64,000 nucleotides of DNA from Hyphomonadaceae bacterium (lineage in GTDB: Bacteria; Pseudomonadota; Alphaproteobacteria; Caulobacterales; Aquidulcibacteraceae): the NCBI GenBank assembly GCA_016791385.1, contig JAEUMR010000085.1:31775-95774 (forward strand). Direction: 5' to 3'. Position 1 is the stretch's first letter, and each line of letters opens with the position of its first letter. The notes under the pieces were generated by a model. That model was not told where the DNA came from. It worked only from the letters and a program-made list of their open reading frames with translations, and did not search any database. Shown here piece by piece: positions 26,501 to 32,783 of the stretch. A program made the translations under genes and the position numbers.

Positions 26501-27388
26501 GGCGGCGCCTGGTACATGAACCAGCGCAGCGGCGAAGCGGCGGTCGAGCCGCAAGCGGCGCCGGCCGAGCCCGCGCCGCAGCACGTGCTGCCGGAAACCG
26601 CCGATCCGAATGCCGTCACCGGAGAAGCGCCGGTCGATCCGTTCGCCGTCCAGCCGGGCGCCGCGCCGATCGAGGGCAACGCGCCGGCCGAGACCCCGGT
26701 TGCTGGCGCAACCGCCCCCACGGCCGCCGCCGCCACACAGCAAGCAGTGGTTGCGGCCCCGCTGGCGCCGCGCAATGTCTCGCTCGAACAAGCCGCTCAG
26801 GGCGGCGACCTGACCGCGCAATACGAACTTGGCCTGCAGCGCATCGCCGCCGGACGCACGCAGGACGGCGTCGCCCTGCTGCGCCGCTCGGCCGACCGCG
26901 GCTTCGCCATGGCGCAGTACCGCTTGGCCAAGGTGTATGAGCGCGGCGAAGGCGTGCCGGCCGACCTCGCCGTCGCCCGGCAATGGACCGAACGCGCCGC
27001 CGCCGCCGGCAACCGCCGCGCCATGCACGATCTCGGCGTCTATTTCGCCCGCGGCGAAGGCGCTCCGCTCGATGAGGCCGCCGCGTTCCGCTGGTTCCGC
27101 CAGGCCGCCGAACTTGGCGTCGCCGACAGCCAGTACAATCTCGGCGTCCTCTACCAGCAGGGCCGCGGCGTGAACGCCAGCCCGGGCGAAGCGCTATTCT
27201 GGTTCATGGTCGCGGCGCGCCAAGGCGATGAAGACGCCGGCGCACGTGCAGCGGCGCTGGAGGCGCAATTGTCGCCGACCCAGGTGCAGCAGGCCCGCTC
27301 ACGCGCCCAGGCCTTCCGCCCGCGCGCGGCAAGCGCTGTCGCCAACGGCGAATTCGGCCAGCGCCCCTGGGCCAGAACGGGAACGTAA
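23561..27388 (+). CDS. podJ: PodJ-like polar localisation protein with Sel1 repeats
   Basis: A 1275-residue protein with the PodJ layout. The N-terminus (SWSVKGIDPKVREAAREAA, then RQGMSLGEYL) is the signature start of PodJ. Residues about 110-720 are a long Glu/Ala/Arg-rich coiled coil with heptad repeats; about 730-950 is an acidic, Pro-rich disordered region; one transmembrane segment (RIILWGAASAIAVALVGGAW) lies near 965-985; a Pro/Ala linker and about four Sel1 repeats follow (about 1070-1240: AQYELGLQRIAAG, AQYRLAKVYERGEG, AMHDLGVYFARGEG, SQYNLGVLYQQGRG). PodJ recruits polar proteins in Caulobacter. The C-terminal peptidoglycan-binding domain of Caulobacter PodJ is not seen here. The gene is monocistronic. 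Confidence 0.82.
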   Translation: MSGAQSWSVKGIDPKVREAAREAAARQGMSLGEYLSLALQGGQGGGAQAHQQQPQPQHAPAPPARTPRRTLANAPNDIESDDDWQVGSGVGFATRTTDPTRIAQRIDSIERRTQLAVTGLDRAVSTIDRSVLGLAARIEDAEAAATEAAERITEALEHFRVAGETLSGKLERAEYEAGESRRAYEEAKSEISGVRERLEAQAATAEEVARRADAAASYLTREMEGRDDALNQTLAEARAVAEEAARQASLASADAVNELRRLQQEMSERLADTEGSTRRAVESAVQETREALLEEVVRLEGEIAKRVGAADEVRAEQAALIARIERAEASARESTAGLRQAAGAAIADLRNSQLTLSARVKQVEDAAGAAGTIDVGDLRQAQQDIAERLSALEKKTDHSPLNDALAAFERRLASVEASPKLEEVDGAVKTLDQSLQRLADRIAETESTANTAIRTLEETVSSLGARVEQNDTTQETEAVRALLEQRLDTMAQSVSEMVDAARSELAGQLQAVMEGVAGEGLEEAIADVNRRLASAERRQAQTIEAISLEIKRMSETVDKRLRAVEARNDDAAASAVREELTRMANTLEHRFDEIERREAAAFDRMGLEVGRLSDRLEERVGAVETRSAQAIEHVGEQVARMAERFGQRHETLARELGERMLDSEERAGSKVAEAISSIMQRLQEVEERSQEAITPVQKAVSSVATKLEQFESERGGSTAAEPLYEPAPTPSRRFDDFPSFGDDLGDAIDLTGDPEPYVSPRDAAQPLRAGPLPPTPQLTPNTPPVLQTASDDDIYFEEHAEHQIESDLLDDETEADGIAFVEPEAAPQPEFTAAADEPLSQAFDAPAPAAPLQGHHDDDLLIEDAFDDFASEAPPPPPEDDDFWSPEEMSSAADDAEAGQQPPAVEPSDLFGAEAPALNLTDEQTPAAKNDYLSAARKAAQAQSLPKTRAEPGATPQLSLRGSSRIILWGAASAIAVALVGGAWYMNQRSGEAAVEPQAAPAEPAPQHVLPETADPNAVTGEAPVDPFAVQPGAAPIEGNAPAETPVAGATAPTAAAATQQAVVAAPLAPRNVSLEQAAQGGDLTAQYELGLQRIAAGRTQDGVALLRRSADRGFAMAQYRLAKVYERGEGVPADLAVARQWTERAAAAGNRRAMHDLGVYFARGEGAPLDEAAAFRWFRQAAELGVADSQYNLGVLYQQGRGVNASPGEALFWFMVAARQGDEDAGARAAALEAQLSPTQVQQARSRAQAFRPRAASAVANGEFGQRPWARTGT

Positions 27389-27525
27389 CCCGGCCTGGCG
27401 CGGTCAATCCGCGCACGCTCGTTTGAGCTCTGGAAAGTATACGCAACAGCGTTGCTTCGGCGCGCGCGCATACGCATAAGGTCGCTGGGCAAGGGGCGGC
27501 GCGCCTCAAGTTCAGAGCTGCAATT

Positions 27526-28437
27526 TTGATCTATTTGCCGATCGCCGAAATGCCGGTGAACGTGCTGCTTGTCCTGTTGGTCAGCGGCGCGGTCGGCTTT
27601 GTCTCGGGCCTTGTCGGCGTGGGCGGCGGCTTCATCATGACGCCGTCACTGATCTTTCTTGGCGTGCCCTCGCCCGTGGCGGTCGCCACCGGCGCCAGCC
27701 AGATTGCGGCCACCTCCTTCTCCGGCATCATGGCGCAGACGCGGCGCAAGGGCGTCGACTGGCGCATGGGCTTGTTGCTGTCCACTGGGGGCGTGCTCGG
27801 CAGCATGGTCGGCGTGTGGCTGTTCGAGCGGCTGTTGCGGCTGGGCCAGCTCGATCTGCTGATCTCGTTCTTGTACTTGTTCCTGCTCGCCGGCGTCGGC
27901 GGCATGATGCTGCGCGAGAGCCTTGCCGTGATGCGTGGGCGCCAGCTCAAGGGCGTCAGCGTCCTCAAGCTGCCGATGCGCACGATCGCGCACAGGCTGC
28001 CGCTGCGGCTGCGCTTTCCGCGCTCTGGCCTTTACATCAGCGTGCTGCCCCCGCTCGCGCTTGGCTTCGGCATCGGCGCGCTGGCTGGCATCATGGGCAT
28101 CGGCGGCGGCTTCGTGCTGATCCCGGCGATGATCTACCTGCTGCGCATGCCGACCAATGTCGTCATCGGCACCTCGCTGTTCCAAGTGCTGGTGGTCTCT
28201 TCGCTGATCGTGATCCTGCAATCGGCGGCGACGCAAACGGTCGACCTCGTGCTCGCTGCGTTGCTGATGCTGGGCGGCGTGGTCGGCGCTCAGTTCGGGG
28301 CGCGTGTCGGCGCCGGGCTCAAGAACGAACACATCCGCGCCCTGCTCGGCCTGCTTCTCGTGGCCGCCAGCCTCAAATTCCTGGCCGACCTGGTGATCCC
28401 GCCGGCCGAGCAATTCGTGCTCGTGAGCGGCCAATGA
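27526..28437 (+). CDS. TauE/SafE family sulfite/sulfonate exporter
   Basis: A 303-residue membrane protein with about eight transmembrane helices and the two internally repeated family motifs, GLVGVGGGFIMTPSLIFLG and GIMGIGGGFVLIPAMIYLL. Members export sulfite, sulfonates or related organic anions. TTG 27526 is taken as start because homologues begin with a similar IYLPIAE segment; ATG 27550 would remove it. The stop overlaps the next start as ATGA, and the following TIGR02186 gene is the usual neighbour of this exporter in alphaproteobacteria. Confidence 0.9.
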   Translation: MIYLPIAEMPVNVLLVLLVSGAVGFVSGLVGVGGGFIMTPSLIFLGVPSPVAVATGASQIAATSFSGIMAQTRRKGVDWRMGLLLSTGGVLGSMVGVWLFERLLRLGQLDLLISFLYLFLLAGVGGMMLRESLAVMRGRQLKGVSVLKLPMRTIAHRLPLRLRFPRSGLYISVLPPLALGFGIGALAGIMGIGGGFVLIPAMIYLLRMPTNVVIGTSLFQVLVVSSLIVILQSAATQTVDLVLAALLMLGGVVGAQFGARVGAGLKNEHIRALLGLLLVAASLKFLADLVIPPAEQFVLVSGQ

Positions 28438-29222
28438 TACGGCGTCTTCTCCTGGCGCTTGCGCTGGCGGTTCTGGCGGGCCCTGCGGTCGCGCAACAGC
28501 GCACCGACGGCGCAGCCGACCTGCCCGCTGCCGTCGCCGAAGAGCAGATCACGGTCAGCTCCGATTATCGCGGCTCCTTCATCACCGTGTTCGGCGTCAA
28601 TCCGGACCGGCGCGGGCGCGGCGACGTCGTCGTCGTGCTGCGCGGTCCGAACGAGCCGGCCACGGTGCTGCGCAAGCGGCGCGTGTTCGGCCTGTACGTG
28701 AACGGCGATCCTGTCCGCTTTTCGCGCGCGCCATCCTTCTTCGCGGTGATGAGCACGCGGCCGCTACGCTCGATCGCCTCGCCGCAATCGATCTGGCGCT
28801 ATCGCCTCGATCCGGCTGCGTCCGCAGAATTGGCGAGCGCCGTGCCGGGGGGCGCAGATCCCTCCGCCTACCGCGCCGCGCTGGTGCGCTTGCGCCGCGC
28901 ACAGGGTCTCTACCAGGAGCATACCGGCCGCCCGACAGCTGAGGAGCGCAGCGGCCTCACCACCTATCGCGGCGGCCTCTTCCGCGCCGTCGTGCGCCTG
29001 CCCGCCAACGCGCCGATCGCCGAGTACAGCGCCGACGCCTATGTCTTCCGCGAAGGACGGCTGATCTCCTCGCAGGAAATTCCGATCACCATCTCGCGGG
29101 TCGGTTTCGAGCGGCGCATCCACGATCTCGCCACACAATGGCCGTTCCTCTACGGCCTCTTCGTTGTGCTCGTCGCGCTGGGCGCGGGCTGGATCGCCGC
29201 TTTCATCTTCCGCCGCTCGTGA
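28434..29222 (+). CDS. TIGR02186 family membrane-anchored protein
   Basis: A 262-residue protein: signal peptide (RRLLLALALAVLAGPAVAQ), a periplasmic beta-rich domain (ITVSSDYRGSFITVFGVN, GDVVVVLRGPNEPATVLRKR, FGLYVNGDPVRFSRAPSF) and a C-terminal transmembrane helix (FLYGLFVVLVALGAGWIAAF). This matches the conserved alphaproteobacterial family TIGR02186, nearly always beside a TauE/SafE exporter. Its ATG overlaps the exporter stop (ATGA). It is probably an accessory periplasmic subunit of that exporter; biochemistry unknown. Confidence 0.88.
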   Translation: MIRRLLLALALAVLAGPAVAQQRTDGAADLPAAVAEEQITVSSDYRGSFITVFGVNPDRRGRGDVVVVLRGPNEPATVLRKRRVFGLYVNGDPVRFSRAPSFFAVMSTRPLRSIASPQSIWRYRLDPAASAELASAVPGGADPSAYRAALVRLRRAQGLYQEHTGRPTAEERSGLTTYRGGLFRAVVRLPANAPIAEYSADAYVFREGRLISSQEIPITISRVGFERRIHDLATQWPFLYGLFVVLVALGAGWIAAFIFRRS

Positions 29223-29692
29223 CCGAGCCGCCCTTTCTTCCCCGCGCCGCGTTGCGGCTTGGCTTTCTGGGGCTTGCGCCGCTGGCGATCTCGGCGCTCG
29301 TCTCGCTGTCACAGCACCACGACACCGCGCGGCTCGGCGCGCTGAGCTTTTCGGTCTACGCCGCCGCGCTGCTGTCGTTTCAGGGCGGAGTGCGCTGCGG
29401 CTTTGAGCTGATGCGCGCGCCGCAGACGCCGAACCCGCTGCGTCTTCTGTTCAGCGCGCTGCCGGCGCTCGCAGGCTGGACGCTGGCGCTGTTGGTGGTG
29501 ATCGTGCCGGCCGCGCTTGGCGCAGCCTCCGCCTTCGCCGGCCTGTTCGCCGCGCAGCACATGTGGGATCACCGCAGCGCCGAAGATGCGGGCGCGCCGG
29601 AATGGTATCCGCTGCTGCAGCGTGTGCTCACCGGCGGGGCGATGATCGTGTGCCTGCTGATCCCGCTGGCGACGGTGTTGCGCAGGCTCTAG
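29219..29692 (+). CDS. DUF3429 family membrane protein
   Basis: A 157-residue protein with four hydrophobic segments (LGFLGLAPLAISALVSL, LSFSVYAAALLSFQGGV, LFSALPALAGWTLALLVVIV, MIVCLLIPLATVL) and the motif YAAALLSFQGGVRCG typical of DUF3429. GTG 29219 overlaps the preceding stop (TCGTGACC: GTG and TGA share bases), giving translational coupling to the TIGR02186 gene. The function of the family is unknown. Its 3' end overlaps the convergent pdeM gene by 4 bases. Confidence 0.85.
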   Translation: MTEPPFLPRAALRLGFLGLAPLAISALVSLSQHHDTARLGALSFSVYAAALLSFQGGVRCGFELMRAPQTPNPLRLLFSALPALAGWTLALLVVIVPAALGAASAFAGLFAAQHMWDHRSAEDAGAPEWYPLLQRVLTGGAMIVCLLIPLATVLRRL

Positions 29693-30459
29693 TCGGCTAA
29701 CAGCCGCTCGTGGCTCACCGGCAGCACGCGCTGTGTGCCCAGCACAAGCGCCAGCGCGCCTTCGGGAAACAACGGCGCGAATACATCGTCGCAGATATTG
29801 AGCCCGCCGGTGAACGCGCCGAACGCGGGCATCACCAAGCGCGCGCCATCGGTGGCGAAGCAGCGCCGGCGCACGCTGCTGCCGCGCCCGGCCACGCGCG
29901 CGCACGGATGCAGATGCCCGGCGATCTCGCCCGGCGCTGCGCCTTCGCGCGGCAAGTGCCGCAACACCAGCGCGCCGGCATGCAGCGTCTCGCGCGCCGC
30001 CCCCCCGAGCGTTTCCGACGCGCGGCCATCGTGATTGCCTTCAACCCAAACCCAATCGCAGCGGCCAATCATGTCCGTCAGCAACGCGCGGTCGCGCCCG
30101 TCCATGCGCGCGGGCCCGCCGCGATCGTGAAAGCTGTCGCCGAGCGAGACGACGATGTCAGGCTCAAGCCGGCGCATCAGCGCATCGAGCTTCACCAGCG
30201 CCGCGTGCGTATCGTAAGGCGGCAACATCTGCCCGCGCAGCGCAAACGCGGAGCCCTTCTCCAGATGCAGATCGGAAACGATCAGCATCTTGGCTTCGCC
30301 GATCCACAGCGCTGCTTCCGGCAACGCCGTCGCCAGCACATCGCCAAGCCGCAGCTCCACGCCCTGCCCGACGATCGCCATCGGCGGCAACGCCCGCGCA
30401 GCCTTGCGCGGCGCACGCGCGCGCGGCGGCTTGCCGGAAGGACGTGAAAGAAGCGGCAT
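29689..30459 (-). CDS. pdeM: Ligase-associated DNA damage response endonuclease PdeM
   Basis: A 256-residue metallophosphoesterase. Metal-binding motifs in order: IVSDLHLEKGSAF, VSLGDSFHDRGG, VEGNHDG and AGHLHPCARV. Proteins of this kind are encoded with an ATP-dependent DNA ligase, an exonuclease and a DEXH helicase as a DNA-repair set. Here the helicase is 2.3 kb away on the same strand and no ligase is in view. Start 30459 gives MPLLSRPSGKPPRARAP, a basic leader before the domain; ATG 30381 is an alternative. Upstream lie palindromic repeats. Confidence 0.88.
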   Translation of the reverse strand: MPLLSRPSGKPPRARAPRKAARALPPMAIVGQGVELRLGDVLATALPEAALWIGEAKMLIVSDLHLEKGSAFALRGQMLPPYDTHAALVKLDALMRRLEPDIVVSLGDSFHDRGGPARMDGRDRALLTDMIGRCDWVWVEGNHDGRASETLGGAARETLHAGALVLRHLPREGAAPGEIAGHLHPCARVAGRGSSVRRRCFATDGARLVMPAFGAFTGGLNICDDVFAPLFPEGALALVLGTQRVLPVSHERLLAD

Positions 30460-30559
30460 AGCGGGCGACGCTAGCGGGAATCGCCACGCGCCGCCAGCGC
30501 GGGGCGCGGCGGCCCGCAGCGCGCTTCTCTCGACTCCTCGCATCAAAATTTGGCGCGCA

Positions 30560-30764
30560 CCCTCTCCCTCCCGAGGAGGGGTTCGGCGCGGTCCCGCGCA
30601 GCGGGAGCGATTGCACTGCAATCGCAGCGCCGGACGGCAGGGTGAGGGAGGAGGCGCAAGTGTTTAAATGTCCTGGCGCCCAGTCGCTCACCCTGCGCAC
30701 ATCCTGAACCGCCTGCGCTCCACCCTCACCCACCCCTCTCCCTCCCGAAGGAGGAAGAGGGCTT
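30560..30764. repeat. Palindromic repeat cluster between pdeM and the sulfatase gene
   Basis: The 324-base gap 30460-30783 holds no gene. It contains a compound palindrome with CCCTCTCCCTCCCGAGGAGG (30561-30580) on the left, CCCGC-GCA-GCGGG at about 30593-30605, GCGATTGC-ACT-GCAATCGC (30607-30625) and GGCAGGGTGAGGGAGGAGG on the right. A second element, CCCTCTCCCTCCCGAAGGAG, starts near 30735. They share CTCTCCCTCCCGA with each other and resemble the elements inside the helicase gene at 34640-34769. A REP-like dispersed family is inferred. Confidence 0.65.
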
Positions 30765-30783
30765 CAGGCGTTCGAGACAATCT

Positions 30784-32712
30784 TCACGGCGTGACGATCG
30801 CGAAATTCGGGTCGGGCGTGTCGAACACTTCACCGAGGCCTTCGAGTGAGCGTCTGTTGCCGGCGATGCGCACTTGGCCGGACAGCACGGCGCGCGCCAT
30901 CGAGCCGCTCGCCATCGCTTGCAGGAACACGGCGCGCGGCGAGGTGATTGTCGGCGCGTCCGGCAGCGTGATGTCGCGCTCGTGCACCAGCACGCCGTCT
31001 TCGATCGTCACCGCAAAACGCTCATTGCGCTCGGGGAAGACGAGATTGAAGGCGAAGTGGCGCGCACCCAGCCGCTCCGGATTGAGCCGCACCGCCAAGA
31101 GATCGAGGATGTAACTGGTTGGCGTCGCCCCGACGAGATCGGCGCTCTGCACCTGGCTCGGCCGGCTGGGCGGTCCGTTTTCCAGCTCCTGCGCGGCGAC
31201 CAGATACATGTTGCGCCAGATCGCGCTCTCGGCCTGATACGCCATCTGCCGGTGCGTGCGCGCCAGCAGCTGCCGCGCGGCGCGATTGTCCGGATTGGCG
31301 AACACGAGATTGTTCAGCACGCGCGCGGCCCAGCGATAATCGCCTTCGTCGAACGCGCGCTGGCCTTCCGCCAGCACGCGGTCTTCGCCGCCCATCGCCC
31401 GCACGAAGCGCGTCGCCTCTTCTTCCGGCGGCAGCGGATTGAGGTTAGCCGGATTGCCGTCATACCAGCCCATATAGCGCTGATAGATCGCCCGCGAATT
31501 GTGCATCATGGTGCCGTAATAACCGCGGTTGAACCACCGGCTTGCCAACGGCTCAGGCAAGCGCACGCGCTCGGCGATCTCGCGATCGGTGTAACCGGCA
31601 TTCATCAACCGCACGGTCTGGTCGTGCAGATACTTGTAGGCATCGCGGTGGCTAGCAATGAAATCGACAACGCGGTCATGGCCAAAGCGCGGCCAGGCAT
31701 GGCTCGTCACCATGATCTGCGTGCGGTCGCCGTAAAGGCGCAGCGATTGCGTCAGATAATCGGCCCACGCCTTGGCATCGCGCACCAGCGCCCCGCGCGG
31801 GGTCAGGATGTTGTGCATCGACGCGTTGGCGTTTTCCGCAAGGCACAGCACGCCGAGATCGGGAAAGAAGAAATTCATCTCTGACGGCGCTTCTGTTTCC
31901 GGCGTCAGCTGAAACTCGATGCGCACGCCATCAATCGTGGCCGTTTCGCCAGTGTGCGAGATGGTGCGCGTCGGCGGGATCAGCGTGAACGTGCCGGCCG
32001 AGACCGCCGGGCCGATGCCCGAGGTCATCTGCCCTTCAGGGCCCGGGATGAGCCCGGCGCCGAATTGATAGAGCGCGCGCCGCCCCATCGCGTTGCCGGC
32101 GATCACGTTCTCGGTGACCGCGTGGTCCATGAAGCCTTCGGGCGCAATGATCTCGACACGGCCTGACGCAACATCTTCCGGCGTCACCACCCCGCGCACG
32201 CCGCCGAAATGGTCGATGTGGCTGTGTGTGTAGATCACCGCGCGCACCGGCTTATCGCCCAGCGTGCGCCGCGCCAGCGCAAGACCGGCGGCGGCAACCT
32301 CGGTGCTCGACAGCGGGTCGATCAGGATGAGCCCGGTGTCGCCAACGACGATGGTCATGTTCGACACATCGAAGCCGCGGATCTGATAGACGCGGTCGCT
32401 GACCTGAAACAGCCCCGCGCGCGTCAGCAGCTGCGCGTGCCGCCACAAGCTCGGATTGACGCTCTCGGGCGCCTCGCCCTGCAGGAAGTTGTAAGCGGTG
32501 AAATCCCACACCACGTGGCCGTCGGCGGCGCGGATTTGCGGCTGATCCCAGGCGGCGACAAAGCCGCGGTTGGCGAAGTCTTCGTCTTCGCGATCGCTCC
32601 ACGGTAACGTCCGCGCCATCTCGGCGTTGGCCGCTCGCGTCGCGTTGCTCACTTCCGCCTGCGCCGCGCCCGTCAAAGCCAGCGCGCACGCCATCACCGC
32701 CGCAAACCGCAT
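30784..32712 (-). CDS. Alkyl/aryl sulfatase, SdsA-type metallo-beta-lactamase fold
   Basis: A 642-residue secreted enzyme. The signal peptide is AAVMACALALTGAAQA; the metallo-beta-lactamase domain carries YTHSHIDHFGGV (His163, His165, Asp167, His168). The segment ENANASMHNILTPRGALVRD is a known signature of alkylsulfatases such as SdsA1. A helical dimerisation domain (about 390-510) and an SCP2-like C-terminal domain (ITSPRAVFLQAMASGSM) follow. It should hydrolyse primary alkyl sulfates such as SDS in the periplasm. ATG 32712 is preceded by GGGGGAGA. The gene separates the pdeM and helicase genes. Confidence 0.9.
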   Translation of the reverse strand: MRFAAVMACALALTGAAQAEVSNATRAANAEMARTLPWSDREDEDFANRGFVAAWDQPQIRAADGHVVWDFTAYNFLQGEAPESVNPSLWRHAQLLTRAGLFQVSDRVYQIRGFDVSNMTIVVGDTGLILIDPLSSTEVAAAGLALARRTLGDKPVRAVIYTHSHIDHFGGVRGVVTPEDVASGRVEIIAPEGFMDHAVTENVIAGNAMGRRALYQFGAGLIPGPEGQMTSGIGPAVSAGTFTLIPPTRTISHTGETATIDGVRIEFQLTPETEAPSEMNFFFPDLGVLCLAENANASMHNILTPRGALVRDAKAWADYLTQSLRLYGDRTQIMVTSHAWPRFGHDRVVDFIASHRDAYKYLHDQTVRLMNAGYTDREIAERVRLPEPLASRWFNRGYYGTMMHNSRAIYQRYMGWYDGNPANLNPLPPEEEATRFVRAMGGEDRVLAEGQRAFDEGDYRWAARVLNNLVFANPDNRAARQLLARTHRQMAYQAESAIWRNMYLVAAQELENGPPSRPSQVQSADLVGATPTSYILDLLAVRLNPERLGARHFAFNLVFPERNERFAVTIEDGVLVHERDITLPDAPTITSPRAVFLQAMASGSMARAVLSGQVRIAGNRRSLEGLGEVFDTPDPNFAIVTP

Positions 32713-32783
32713 CGTCTCCCCCGATCCTATTGCACTGAAAATGCGCCGAACATCGCCTGCGCGCAACGCTTCCGCTGCGAGAG

